Part shown: one piece after another, positions 15,027-23,791 of the stretch
How the letters are laid out: each line of letters begins with the position of its first letter
Position numbering within the stretch: position 1 is the stretch's first letter
DNA from: Legionella rowbothamii
GTDB taxonomy: Bacteria; Pseudomonadota; Gammaproteobacteria; Legionellales; Legionellaceae
Length of the DNA: 37,198 nucleotides
Direction: 5' to 3'
Assembly: GCF_900639985.1 (NCBI RefSeq)
Contig: NZ_CAAAIM010000015.1
Location: 1-37,198 of the forward strand
Notes under the pieces: generated by a model
Databases searched by the model: none
Told to the model about the DNA's origin: nothing
What the model saw: the letters and a program-made list of their open reading frames with translations, nothing else
Program-made: the position numbers and the translations under genes

Positions 15027-16415
15027 CTAATTCCTTTTTAGAACGATCATTTTTTCCTGTGACATATCTTTCATCGTCCAAGGGATCCCTCCTGTGCCAT
15101 AACCCGATTGTTTTAATCCAGCAAATGGCATCCAATCAGTGCGAAAGGCAGTGTGATCATTAATGAGTATTGCTGAGGCATTAATGCATTCTGCTGCTCT
15201 TAAAGCGGGTTCTAGGTTTTCTGAAAAAACACTGGCTTGAAAGGCGAAGGGTAGCGAATTCGCTATTTTTATCGTTTGCTCAAGGTCTTCATACCCGTAA
15301 ACACAGGTTACTGGACCAAAAATTTCCAACTGGGATACTTTAGCATCGGCAGGTGGATTAAATAATACCGCTGGAATTAATGTTGTTTCAGAAAGACGTC
15401 CTCCGCCATATAATTTTGTACCTTGAGAGACGGCTTCATCAACCCAAGATAGGACGCGCTCTGCTTCACGTGGATGAATAAGGGGTCCTACTTCAGTTTC
15501 TTTAAGTATGGGGTCGCCAATACGAAGTGATTGGACCTGCTTAACAAATTTTTCCATAAATAAGTCAATAATTTTCTGATGCACAAAAATTCGTTGCACG
15601 GAAACGCAAACTTGGCCTGCGTGGTAATATCCACCTTTAACTAAAGAGGGAATCGTTTTTTCCAAATTAGCGCTGCGATCCACAATTACAGGCGCTGCTC
15701 CACCATGCTCCAAGGCACAACGAGTTCCGGGAGCGAGTTTACTACGTAAGTACCAACCTACTTTAGCAGAACCAATAAAACTTAAGAATGAGATGCGTTT
15801 ATCGGTTGCTAATTGTTCTGCTAAGTTATTGTCATCGGTAATAAAGGTTTGACACCATTCTTCGGCAAGGCCGGCTTCGCGTAATAATATAACGAGCTCT
15901 AAACAGCATAAGGGAGTAGGGACTGCTGGTTTAATGATAACAGGGCATCCTACCGCGATTGCGGGAGCTACTTGATGAATAATGAGATTTAATGGATGGT
16001 TAAAAGCTGAAATAGCTGCAACAACACCAATAGGTTCTTTAATCGTAAATGCCCAACGATGCTCACTTCCAGGAGTCAGCCCCATAGGAATTTCTTTACC
16101 AGCAAAGTGTCGTAATTCTTCAGCAGCATCATTTAGACCGTCAATTGCTCGAGTGACTTCGACTGCTGCATCAGTAAAGGGTTTCCCTCCTTCTTGAGCA
16201 ATCAGTTGAGTAAAACGTTCTTGTTGAGCGGATAATAATTGGGCTGTTCGTTTCAATAGGGCCATTCGCTCATGAGCCTTAAGCCACCCATCCCGATTGT
16301 TTAAAGCCAAGGTTGCTCGATTAAGCTTTGCTTCTAGTGTTTTTGCATCATCAGCAGGAATTTCGGTGATTAGACTGCGGTCAAATGCATTCACTACCTG
16401 CAGTGTTTTTTTCAT
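15027..16415 (-). CDS. NAD(P)-dependent aldehyde dehydrogenase
   Basis: A 462-residue member of the aldehyde dehydrogenase superfamily, oxidising an aldehyde to the acid. Visible catalytic residues are N139 (SAFNHPLN), K162 (IIKPA), E236 (ALEHGGAAP) and nucleophile C270 (HAGQVCVSVQRIF). It is slightly shorter than the usual 480-500 residues. The motif set resembles the lactaldehyde/phosphonoacetaldehyde-type branch rather than betaine-aldehyde enzymes, but the substrate cannot be fixed. It starts 2 bases after the upstream ThDP-enzyme gene, with AAGGGAG inside that gene's end as ribosome site, so they form an operon. A pathway in which the ThDP enzyme makes a carbonyl product that this enzyme oxidises is possible. 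Confidence 0.92.
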   Translation of the reverse strand: MKKTLQVVNAFDRSLITEIPADDAKTLEAKLNRATLALNNRDGWLKAHERMALLKRTAQLLSAQQERFTQLIAQEGGKPFTDAAVEVTRAIDGLNDAAEELRHFAGKEIPMGLTPGSEHRWAFTIKEPIGVVAAISAFNHPLNLIIHQVAPAIAVGCPVIIKPAVPTPLCCLELVILLREAGLAEEWCQTFITDDNNLAEQLATDKRISFLSFIGSAKVGWYLRSKLAPGTRCALEHGGAAPVIVDRSANLEKTIPSLVKGGYYHAGQVCVSVQRIFVHQKIIDLFMEKFVKQVQSLRIGDPILKETEVGPLIHPREAERVLSWVDEAVSQGTKLYGGGRLSETTLIPAVLFNPPADAKVSQLEIFGPVTCVYGYEDLEQTIKIANSLPFAFQASVFSENLEPALRAAECINASAILINDHTAFRTDWMPFAGLKQSGYGTGGIPWTMKDMSQEKMIVLKRN

Positions 16416-16417
16416 GA

Positions 16418-18067
16418 TTAGACTCCCTTATTAACTGGGGGAAGTCGTTGCTGTAATTCATCAACAAGAACGCGCTTATTTTCTGAATAATCAACCGGAA
16501 AAACAATAAGATGTACACCACCAGTGGTAAATGCATCTTCAAGAATCGACTGAAAATTCTCAATTGATTCCACGCGAGTACCCCGTGCTCCATAAGCTTC
16601 CGCGTAGTTGACGAAGTCAGGGTTGGTAAATGTCATACCGAAATCTGGGAACTTATCAACGGCTTGTTTCCAACGTATCATTCCAAAGGCATTATCTTCA
16701 AGAATGAGTACCACCAGGTTTAATTTAAGACGTACAGCTGTTTCTAATTCTTGGCTATTCATCATAAAGCCTCCATCCCCGCAAACTGCCATTACGCGAC
16801 GATGAGGATACAATAGTGATGCCATAATTGCAGAGGGAAGTCCTGCTCCCATGGTTGCAAGGGCATTATCAAGGAGAATGGTATTGGCCATTTGTGTCCG
16901 ATAATTTCGCGCAAACCAGATTTTATACATGCCATTATCCAGCGCCAGAATCCCATCTTCGGGCATGACTTGCCGAATGTCATAAACGAGTCGCTGTGGG
17001 GTGAAGCGGTCTTCTGTAGCTCGAGCAGAAATTTTACTCAAAATGCCTTCACGTAAAGGAAGCAGGGCGTTGGCATGCGGGATTTTTCCTTCGATTTTAT
17101 CTGCCAACAATTTTAATGAAGGGCCCATATCTCCAATGACTTCTGCCTGAGGGAAATAAATTTGTTCCACTGTAGCTGATTGATATCCTACATGGATGAC
17201 TTTAAGGTTTGTACCCTCCATGATAAATGGCGGCTTTTCTACGGTACTATGACCAATGGTGATGATCAGGTCCGCTTGTTCGATGGCTTCATGCACATAA
17301 TCCCGTGCGGATAGTGCAGCTGTTCCCATGTAATATTCTCTTGCCCCACTAACGGTGCCTTTACCCATTTGAGTTGTAAAATAGGGTAGCTTGGTGCGCA
17401 GAATGAAGTCGGCAAGCGCATTAGTGGCTCTTGGGCGAGAGGCTGCTGCTCCCAGCATGACCAAGGGACGTTTAGCCCGCATAATCATCTCTGCTGCGCG
17501 ACTTAGGGCTTGCTCATTGGCAATCGGGTATTCGATGGGATGTGGTGGAGTGAGACTCACTTTTTTGCTTCGTTCAGCAGCTATATCTTCAGGAAGTTCT
17601 AAATAAACCGGACCTGGAGTTTCTTCTTGAGCAATATGAAATGCTTCTCGTACCAGAGTAGGAATCATTGACGGTGAAACAATTTGGCGCGACATTTTGG
17701 TGAGTGGTTGCATTGTCGCGACGGTGTTCACTATCTGAAATCGGCCCTGATGCGATGAGAGAACGCCTTTTTGCCCTGTTATCATAATCATCGGCATTGC
17801 CCCAAGCAAAGCGTATGCTGCACCCGTAGTAAGATTTAGTGCGCCAGGACCCAAAGTGGTTATACAAACACCTGGTTTCCCGGTTAATCTACCATAGGTT
17901 GCTGCCATGAATGCAGCTGCTTGTTCGTGTCGCGTTAATACCAGTTTGATGGAGGAGGTGCGCAACGCTTCAACCACATCAAGATTTTCTTCACCAGGAA
18001 TCCCAAAAATATATTCAACCCCTTCATTTTCGAGTGCCGCGACTAAGAGCTCAGAACCTTTGATCAT
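16418..18067 (-). CDS. Thiamine-diphosphate enzyme, acetolactate synthase large-subunit type
   Basis: A 549-residue ThDP-dependent decarboxylase/ligase. The N-terminal PYR domain has the catalytic Glu E48 in TRHEQAAAFMA. The C-terminal PP domain has the ThDP/Mg motif CGDGGFMMNSQELETA followed by ILEDNAFGMIRW. The closest pattern is the catabolic acetolactate synthase (AlsS-like), which joins two pyruvates. No small regulatory subunit gene (ilvN/ilvH) is adjacent, as expected for that type. Pairing with an aldehyde dehydrogenase leaves room for a pyruvate- or oxoacid-decarboxylase role instead. First gene of a two-gene leftward operon; a 355-base gap to the divergent csbD-type gene should hold its promoter. 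Confidence 0.9.
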   Translation of the reverse strand: MIKGSELLVAALENEGVEYIFGIPGEENLDVVEALRTSSIKLVLTRHEQAAAFMAATYGRLTGKPGVCITTLGPGALNLTTGAAYALLGAMPMIMITGQKGVLSSHQGRFQIVNTVATMQPLTKMSRQIVSPSMIPTLVREAFHIAQEETPGPVYLELPEDIAAERSKKVSLTPPHPIEYPIANEQALSRAAEMIMRAKRPLVMLGAAASRPRATNALADFILRTKLPYFTTQMGKGTVSGAREYYMGTAALSARDYVHEAIEQADLIITIGHSTVEKPPFIMEGTNLKVIHVGYQSATVEQIYFPQAEVIGDMGPSLKLLADKIEGKIPHANALLPLREGILSKISARATEDRFTPQRLVYDIRQVMPEDGILALDNGMYKIWFARNYRTQMANTILLDNALATMGAGLPSAIMASLLYPHRRVMAVCGDGGFMMNSQELETAVRLKLNLVVLILEDNAFGMIRWKQAVDKFPDFGMTFTNPDFVNYAEAYGARGTRVESIENFQSILEDAFTTGGVHLIVFPVDYSENKRVLVDELQQRLPPVNKGV

Positions 18068-18422
18068 ATTGCGTCCCTTAATATTAAGATCTCGTGCTTT
18101 GACGTATTTTTTAGAGTATTACAGTTCTTATCCTACATAGTATAACTAATATTATATTTTTTTGATTTTATTTTTTACAATTCACTAAAAGTATTAGACT
18201 TTTTTGTTCGCTACATTATCGCATAGCCAAGCAAATTAGATTTTTTCTACATGATTATAAGTTTAAATGGCTTGAATTTAAGAGGGTAATATTTTTAGGA
18301 TTAAAATAACGTTTATTTAATAGAGTGTTAGGCTCTCTTAGGGAAATTAGCTCTTAATTAAAATTGGATTTTTCTGATAAGTTGCTCTACATTTTAGACG
18401 GAAACCATTATGGAGAAGGATC
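18068..18422. promoter_or_regulatory. Divergent intergenic region, AT-rich
   Basis: About 355 bases between the leftward ThDP-enzyme operon and the rightward CsbD-family gene. No reading frame of note. Both promoters must lie here, but I see no distinct operator. Confidence 0.4.
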
Positions 18423-18626
18423 ATGAATAAGGACATCTTTGAAGGGAAATGGGAAGAATTAAAAGGTAAAATGAAGCAAACCTGGGGTAAATTAACGGAT
18501 GATGACTTTAAAGTCATTGAAGGAAATCATCAGGAAATTTTTGGAAAACTTCAAAAACATTACGGTTACTCAAAAGATGAAGTTGAGAAGGCAGTTAAGG
18601 ACTTCCGCAATCACATAAAACATTAA
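18423..18626 (+). CDS. CsbD-family stress protein
   Basis: A 67-residue, highly charged helical protein. FEGKWEELKGKMKQTWGKLT followed by DDDFKVIEGN is the CsbD/YjbJ signature. Length matches the family (60-70 residues). Members are abundant general-stress proteins of unclear biochemical role. GGAGAAGG directly upstream of the ATG is an excellent ribosome site. The small exported protein gene follows after 27 bases, probably in the same transcript. Confidence 0.92.
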   Translation: MNKDIFEGKWEELKGKMKQTWGKLTDDDFKVIEGNHQEIFGKLQKHYGYSKDEVEKAVKDFRNHIKH

Positions 18627-18653
18627 AAATGATGATTTAAATAAGGAAACATT

Positions 18654-18893
18654 ATGAAAAAATTAATTATAAGTTTTTTTATTTTTAGCTCAACTATTAG
18701 CTTTGCTTCAGTTCAAACTAATATGAATGAAAAATGGATTTGTACTACAAATGCGAGTAGCAGCGAGAGAACTGATGATAAATCTGCAGATGATAAAATG
18801 GCAAATACTCAAGGCACTGCAGCAGAATCCTTCGCTTTTGCCGCTAAAAATTGCCGCGATTGCACACAAATAAAATGTGAAGTAAAAGATTAA
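18654..18893 (+). CDS. Small exported protein, unknown function
   Basis: A 79-residue protein with a clear signal peptide (MKKLIISFFIFSSTISFAS, cut about residue 19). The mature part of about 60 residues is hydrophilic, with four Cys residues (one early, three in the C-terminal CRDCTQIKC segment) that could form disulfides in the periplasm. AAGGA precedes the ATG. Located between the CsbD-type gene and a terminator hairpin. No family recognised. Confidence 0.75.
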   Translation: MKKLIISFFIFSSTISFASVQTNMNEKWICTTNASSSERTDDKSADDKMANTQGTAAESFAFAAKNCRDCTQIKCEVKD

Positions 18894-18900
18894 TTATCTT

Positions 18901-18931
18901 GAAATGAAGCGGCAATATCCCGCTTCATTTC
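18901..18931 (+). terminator. Terminator hairpin after the csbD-type unit
   Basis: GAAATGAAGCGG (18901-18912) pairs perfectly with CCGCTTCATTTC (18920-18931), a 12-base stem with a 7-base loop, eight bases after the stop codon. There is no long T run, but the stem is strong. Confidence 0.7.
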
Positions 18932-18983
18932 TAAATCCCTTATAGACACTCTGAGTTGAACACCTACTAATGGCCTTTTTCAT

Positions 18984-19088
18984 TTAAAACTGCATCGTTA
19001 AGCCGTAAAAATTATGGTGTCGGTTGAGGTCTCTTTGTTGATACCAGAAATCTGATGGGGAGAAATATTCTCTCACAGTACTTCTAGG
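18984..19088 (-). pseudogene. Fossil C-terminus of an outer membrane beta-barrel
   Basis: A minus-strand frame between a stop at 19089 and one at 18984 reads PRSTVREYFSPSDFWYQQRD, then LNRHHNFYGLTMQF and stop. Alternating aromatic residues and a terminal Phe are typical of the last strand of outer membrane barrels recognised by BamA. No start codon or upstream body exists. It is a remnant or chance; the sequence quality favours a remnant. Confidence 0.4.
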
Positions 19089-19305
19089 TTAGTAAATCCT
19101 ATAGTTTAATGAGAAAAAATTGTACATAATTAATTGAAGATAGTAGAATACAACATGAATTTCTGGAGTTGTCTTTTATGAGATGCATGCTAATGAATAC
19201 ACTTAACCCTTCTCCATTGATAATCCCCATCCGCTCCCAGCTGTAGTAAGTACAGACATTAATTTTTTTATTTATTCTCTGTGAAAACCGTTACGTAGGA
19301 ACCTT

Positions 19306-20001
19306 ATGTTTATGAAACTAAAAGTTGCGTGCTTATGCTTTATATTTATCTTTATTACTGAATGTTACGCAGTTGAACCCCTACCCGATAATTTAATCGG
19401 TATTTCAAGCAAACCTGGGATTATTCTTTTTCGCAAAAATATAAATCAGAATTTATTAAAGCTTCTTGAGCATTTTACTACTCAAAAAACGCTGACTTAT
19501 TGCGGAATTGCGAGTGCTGTGATGGTATTAAATTCATCTGGCCTATCGGCCCCCACTGATTTTCAACATGCGCCTTATCATTATTTTACACAGGAAGACT
19601 TTTTCAATGAGCAGGTGCAACAGATTATTAACCCGGAGGAAGTTAAAAAATCAGGGATTAATTTGTTCACTTTGAATCGCGTAATTCAAAGTTTTGGGCT
19701 AAAAAGTGACCTATTTTTTGCTAATGAGCTCTCGATTGACGAGTTTAGATCCGTATTAAAAAAAGCATTATTAAATGAGCAATTTATTATTGTTAATTTC
19801 CTAAGAACAGAGTTGCAACAAGAGGGGAATGGGCATCATTCGCCAATCGCTGCTTATGATGAAAAAACAGATCGTTTCTTAATTCTTGATGTAGCACGAT
19901 ATAAATATCCTGCATACTGGGTAAAGGTCGAGGATTTATGGAATGCAGTTAATACGAGAGATGAAGAGATGTATCGAGGATTTATTATCATTAGCTCATA
20001 G
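19306..20001 (+). CDS. Exported phytochelatin-synthase-like cysteine protease
   Basis: A 231-residue protein with a signal peptide (residues 1-22, ending ECYA). The phytochelatin synthase catalytic triad is visible: C66 in TYCGIASAVMVLN, H177 in GNGHHSPIAAY and D195 in LILDVARYKYP. The His-to-Asp gap of 18 matches plant enzymes. Only the N-terminal catalytic domain is present, as in prokaryotic members. Those mostly cleave glutathione to gamma-Glu-Cys and glycine rather than polymerise it. Export suggests action on glutathione in the periplasm or outside the cell. AGGA stands 5-6 bases before the ATG; the second Met (residue 3) is an alternative. A gamma-glutamylcysteine-type ligase and a GST-like gene are near. 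Confidence 0.88.
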   Translation: MFMKLKVACLCFIFIFITECYAVEPLPDNLIGISSKPGIILFRKNINQNLLKLLEHFTTQKTLTYCGIASAVMVLNSSGLSAPTDFQHAPYHYFTQEDFFNEQVQQIINPEEVKKSGINLFTLNRVIQSFGLKSDLFFANELSIDEFRSVLKKALLNEQFIIVNFLRTELQQEGNGHHSPIAAYDEKTDRFLILDVARYKYPAYWVKVEDLWNAVNTRDEEMYRGFIIISS

Positions 20002-20114
20002 ACATATTGGGGAAAATCTTGCTCTTTAAGCATTGGTAGAAAAAAAACAATCTTTCGTTAATGTCGCTCACTTATGTTTTCTTACCCAATAATGGTGCGA
20101 ATTAATGCGCCTTG

Positions 20115-20170
20115 ACCGCGGTATCCATAAAAACCCAAATAAATTAGATATCACAGGGGCAAGTCGCGGT
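20115..20170. repeat. Dispersed CCGCGG-type inverted repeat
   Basis: ACCGCG (20115-20120) and CGCGGT (20165-20170) are inverted 44 bases apart. The left arm shares TTGACCGCGGTATCCA with the element at 5911-5926. It lies in the gap between two converging genes. Confidence 0.5.
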
Positions 20171-20255
20171 AATTTTGGAGCTTAGACATCAAATAATACT
20201 ATTTTAGTTAAGTATGGTTAAGAGATCTTAAGATCTGTTCCCCATGTTTTAAAAA

Positions 20256-20726
20256 TCAAATTTCTCGCAAAAGATTAATTAGTAGGTCAAGGGAATTCGC
20301 AATAACATTTTGTTCTTGCTCGGTTAAAGCCTGAAGATTTTCATTTAATCGATTATGCAATAGGTAGGGGGCTTCTTGTACAAACTCTTTACCTTTTGTT
20401 GTGATATCAATATAAATACTGCGTCTATCTTTAATATCACGAGTCCGGCTAACAAGATTTTTTTCTTCTAAACGATCAATTACACCTACCAAAGTGCTCA
20501 TGGATAAATAGACCCGTTTGGAAAGTGAGGAGATGGTCATCATGCCATTTTCGTAAATTTCATACAGGCAAATAACCTGAGGCACTGTTAAGCCATAATG
20601 TTTATTTAGTTTTCTTGAGTGATAGTCCATTTGCTGCATAATTTTTCGCACAGCAAGAATAATGGTTTTAGAACGGTGATCGAGTTGATTTGTAACTTTG
20701 TCAACTCTTGGGGGAGTATCACACAT
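20256..20726 (-). CDS. MarR-family transcriptional regulator
   Basis: A 156-residue winged-helix regulator. The recognition region MMTISSLSKRVYLSMSTLVG, then VIDRLEEKNLVSR, and the wing with DRRSIYIDITTKGKEF are typical MarR features; terminal helices serve dimerisation. MarR proteins usually repress a neighbouring operon until a ligand or oxidant releases them. The divergent ybdK-type gene 326 bases away is the obvious target candidate. No Cys pair for thiol sensing of the OhrR type is seen: only Cys2 and one Cys in the VICLYEIY helix are present. Confidence 0.92.
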   Translation of the reverse strand: MCDTPPRVDKVTNQLDHRSKTIILAVRKIMQQMDYHSRKLNKHYGLTVPQVICLYEIYENGMMTISSLSKRVYLSMSTLVGVIDRLEEKNLVSRTRDIKDRRSIYIDITTKGKEFVQEAPYLLHNRLNENLQALTEQEQNVIANSLDLLINLLREI

Positions 20727-21052
20727 AAATTGTAATTACCAGTATGTTAAGGCCCTCTATTATAGCTAAGTGGCTAAGTAAACTATAGCAGCCTTAGTAA
20801 AAATAGTTTGTCTCTAATTAAGGTATTAAATAAAGGTTCTCATGTTGGTATCCCGTTTATAAAGGTTGAAAAAAAATAGCTTAACCTTTACTATAAAAAA
20901 TGATTTGAATACGAATTATATCAACAGAAATAAAAATAAGAGTGTTATTTGTAGTATCTAAGTATTCAAGATCGTTATGGGAATATCCTCAAAAAGTAGT
21001 AACTCAATTACTAGCACTCTCTTAAAAATTATAAACAAAGGAGGGTTATCGG
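20727..21052. promoter_or_regulatory. Divergent control region of marR-type and ybdK-type genes
   Basis: 326 bases without a gene. Next to the MarR start, CTAAGTGGCTAAGTA (20767-20781) contains a short direct repeat, within TATAG...CTATA (20761-20787). This could be the MarR operator, but the match is not distinctive. Confidence 0.35.
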
Positions 21053-22267
21053 ATGGATAATCAAATTAATGACCTTTTAACTAGAAATACTTCGCAATTG
21101 ACGAGTGCCTCGGAGAATGAGGAAATTTACTTTAAAAGTAATGGTATTTTAACGTTAGGAGTGGAAATTGAGCTGCAACTCATCAATGCTGAAGATTATA
21201 ACTTATGCTCAAGAGCAACTGAGGTACTTAATGCCACAAAACATCTCGAAAAAATTAAACCAGAGTTTTATTTAAGTACTATCGAAGTGAATACGGATAA
21301 ATGTAGTTCTGCTCAGGAAGTCGAAGATGATCTTTATAAAACACTGGGATCACTACAGCATGCAACAAAAGAGCTAGGGGTTTTATTTTCAACAACAGGG
21401 TCTCACCCATTTTCTAAATATTCTGATTGGCTGGTTTCTCCCACAACTCGTTACCAAGAGTTAATTGATCGTAATCAATGGCTTACACGTCGTATGAGCG
21501 TCTATGGCTTGCACGTACATCTTGGCATGTCCAGTGGGGAAGAATGTATTCGTTTTAATAATTTTTTTATGTATTTTTTGCCACATTTATTAGCTCTTTC
21601 TTCAAGTTCTCCTTTTTGGCAAGGAATTGATACAGGGCTTGCTGCCTATAGGCCAACTACTTATGAAGCCTTACCTACGGCAGGTCAGCCTTATCATGTT
21701 CAAACTTGGCAAGATTTTGAGAGCCTATATAGGACATTAAAGTTATGTGGGTCAATTAAGTCACTGAAAGACTTGTGGTGGGATTTAAGACCAAGCCCTG
21801 GTTTTGGAACCTTGGAAATTCGTGTCTGTGATGGTACTGCGACTCTTGCAGAAACCCTTGCATTAGTTGCGCTGATTCATATGCTTGCCCATTGGTTTGC
21901 TGATAATGGGAGTTGGTTGGAATCGGTCGCCTGCCCCCCTTATTGGCTTTCTCGTGAAAATAAATGGCGAGCCATTCGTTATGGACTTGACGCTGAATTA
22001 TTAATGAATACAGAAGGAAAAACTAAGTTAATGCGTGAGGATATCAATGAGTGGATTGAAAAATTAAATCCCTACATCAAAAAATTTAATTATCAAACAT
22101 ACTTTTCTACTCTTCAAATGATTATGGACGCCGGAACTAGTTCCGAACGACAACGTAAAGTATTTGCTCATAATGAGAGTCTTACTGATATTGTAAAGCA
22201 CAATATTAGTGAGTTTTTACTACAGACTCCTCTTTATAGACGTGAAACGGTACTTACAACTTTGTAA
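21053..22267 (+). CDS. ybdK: YbdK-type glutamate-cysteine ligase family protein (GCS2)
   Basis: A 404-residue member of the GCS2 carboxylate-amine ligase family. LTLGVEIELQLI (about 31-42) carries the metal-binding Glu residues, STIEVNT follows, GLHVHLGM (about 152-159) supplies the His pair, and GTLEIRVCDG lies near 260. Family members join glutamate and an amine or cysteine using ATP; E. coli YbdK has weak gamma-glutamylcysteine synthetase activity. Length is a little above YbdK (372). A strong ribosome site, AAGGAGGG, lies nine bases before the ATG. The GNAT gene follows 41 bases after its stop, likely the same transcript. Together with the exported phytochelatin-synthase-like enzyme and the GST-like protein it points to thiol metabolism. 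Confidence 0.88.
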   Translation: MDNQINDLLTRNTSQLTSASENEEIYFKSNGILTLGVEIELQLINAEDYNLCSRATEVLNATKHLEKIKPEFYLSTIEVNTDKCSSAQEVEDDLYKTLGSLQHATKELGVLFSTTGSHPFSKYSDWLVSPTTRYQELIDRNQWLTRRMSVYGLHVHLGMSSGEECIRFNNFFMYFLPHLLALSSSSPFWQGIDTGLAAYRPTTYEALPTAGQPYHVQTWQDFESLYRTLKLCGSIKSLKDLWWDLRPSPGFGTLEIRVCDGTATLAETLALVALIHMLAHWFADNGSWLESVACPPYWLSRENKWRAIRYGLDAELLMNTEGKTKLMREDINEWIEKLNPYIKKFNYQTYFSTLQMIMDAGTSSERQRKVFAHNESLTDIVKHNISEFLLQTPLYRRETVLTTL

Positions 22268-22308
22268 ACTTCATTCATTGAATAAAACATACATTGAGGA
22301 AAATCTAC

Positions 22309-23007
22309 ATGAGACGGGTAATTTATAAATCAAAAAAACTGGGTGATGTACTTATTAGAAATGAGTCGAATCAGTATTCAATTTTTTCGAGTAAAGTAGA
22401 GGCTAGATCCCTTAACCAAGAGGGGGAGGACGATTTAATTGAGAAATATACTCGTCTTTTAGGAAATCAGGAAAATGTAAGGTTATTTGGCACAGGAAAA
22501 GCTTGGACACCGGAAGAGGTAAGAGGTTTCATAAAAAATGAACTAAAGGAATGGAATTCTGACAATAAATTTTCTGTGTTTTCCATTTATCATTCAAGCA
22601 CCCAAGAGTTTATAGGGTTTCTGCAAGTAAGGCATGCGCTAGATGATTTTTCCCATGTTGGAGAGGGCCATTCAAATGTCGGTGAAATTGCTTATATTAT
22701 TGACAAAGATTTTTGGGGAAATGGTTACGGGACTGAACTTGCTATTTTGGGAAAGAAATTTATTAAATATATTATTTCTGAAAGTGAACAAACTTTAGAA
22801 AGAGACATTAAAGAAATTGTTGCTACAGTTCATCCTGAAAATGAAGGTTCAAAAAGAATCCTACAAAAAACACTGAAACATCAAGAGCCAGAGGAATTTG
22901 CTAAATTTGGTGGTCAACCCCGGTTATTGTTTTTTAAACCGTTAATAAGCAGCATGGTTGTGCCAGAACAGGCAGAACGAACTAATTTTTTAATTTCCAA
23001 ATTATAA
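22309..23007 (+). CDS. GNAT-family acetyltransferase
   Basis: A 232-residue protein with the RimJ/RimL-type GNAT layout. GEIAYIIDKDFWGNGYGTEL (about residues 125-145) is the acetyl-CoA binding motif, and ATVHPENEGSKRILQKTLKH the following strand and helix. It moves an acetyl group to an amine, either a protein N-terminus or a small molecule. The first 40 residues are not part of the GNAT fold. ATG 22309 is chosen because GAGG at 22296-22299 precedes it; a TTG at 22294 in the same frame would overlap that site. Substrate unknown; position after ybdK suggests a small-molecule amine. Confidence 0.85.
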   Translation: MRRVIYKSKKLGDVLIRNESNQYSIFSSKVEARSLNQEGEDDLIEKYTRLLGNQENVRLFGTGKAWTPEEVRGFIKNELKEWNSDNKFSVFSIYHSSTQEFIGFLQVRHALDDFSHVGEGHSNVGEIAYIIDKDFWGNGYGTELAILGKKFIKYIISESEQTLERDIKEIVATVHPENEGSKRILQKTLKHQEPEEFAKFGGQPRLLFFKPLISSMVVPEQAERTNFLISKL

Positions 23008-23024
23008 ATTGACGTCATTGTGAA

Positions 23025-23075
23025 CGAAGCAATCCAGAAACAAATTTTAATGAAGTACTGTTCTGGATTGCTTCG
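23025..23075. repeat. REP-like palindrome (GAAGCAATCCAGAA type)
   Basis: CGAAGCAATCCAGAA (23025-23039) and TTCTGGATTGCTTCG (23061-23075) are perfect 15-base inverted arms with a 21-base loop, with TCATTGTGAA flanking. It lies between converging genes and may also work as a terminator. Related to the element at 14616-14660. Confidence 0.8.
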
Positions 23076-23194
23076 TCAAGGCCTAACGGCTTAAGGTTTT
23101 ATACTTCCTAGTTATTAAATAATAGAAAAAATCCTTTTTTACGTGCGCAGCTAATTTGTTTTTATAATTTGAATGAATTAAAGTTGTTTAGGAA

Positions 23195-23791
23195 TTACCT
23201 TTTCTGCATTACTCTGAAAAATAGTTCTGAATCTAAAAAAGAATCGAGCCAGTTTTGTAAATTCGCGTATTCGCTTTGCGCAAACCACCAGGTCTTGTCT
23301 ACCATAAAAAATTGCCTAATGAAGGGAAAGAGGGCAACATCCGCCAAGCTTATGTGTTTGGCAAGCAGGTAGGGTTGGGATATTAGTAAGGAATCTAACT
23401 GCTTAATATAACTATGGGCTTGCTCACGGTAACTGCCGGCGACTATTGGATCTTGGGAATATTTATAGCAATCCAGAATAGGCTTAAATTGCGTATCATT
23501 TTGACGAATTAACTCATCACAATATGATTGAAGTTCTGGTTTCAACCAATTATCAGGATCGGATTGTTTTAACGCCCACATCATAATATCAATACTTTGA
23601 TCGATAATACGGTTATCTTGCAAAACTAAGACTGGAACAGTGCCTTTGGCTGAGAGCTCTAGTAATTCCGTGGGCTTATTTTTCAAATCCACCTCATATT
23701 GAGTTACGGATATTTGGGCATAAGCGAGCGCCATCCTTGCTCGGATAGCATAAGGACAACGTCTAAATGTATAAAGTACAGGGCTATCCAA
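23195..23791 (-). CDS. Glutathione S-transferase-like protein
   Basis: A 198-residue protein of the GST fold. The thioredoxin-like N-terminus has LYTFRRCPYAIRARMAL (CPYA in the omega/glutaredoxin-2 style active site), the cis-Pro segment GTVPVLVL and the glutathione gamma-Glu contact DQSIDIMMW. The C-terminal helical domain has SLADVALFPFIRQF. Such proteins act as glutathione-dependent reductases or transferases. The start is TTG at 23791 with GAGG five to six bases upstream; no better ATG is available at that position, and the N-terminal strand begins at once, so the TTG start is convincing. Confidence 0.87.
   Translation of the reverse strand: MDSPVLYTFRRCPYAIRARMALAYAQISVTQYEVDLKNKPTELLELSAKGTVPVLVLQDNRIIDQSIDIMMWALKQSDPDNWLKPELQSYCDELIRQNDTQFKPILDCYKYSQDPIVAGSYREQAHSYIKQLDSLLISQPYLLAKHISLADVALFPFIRQFFMVDKTWWFAQSEYANLQNWLDSFLDSELFFRVMQKR

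Noticed and set aside
16608..18140. Plus-strand frames (16608-16805, 17391-17606, 17907-18140) over the ThDP-enzyme gene
   Set aside because: Antisense shadows of a well-conserved minus-strand gene.
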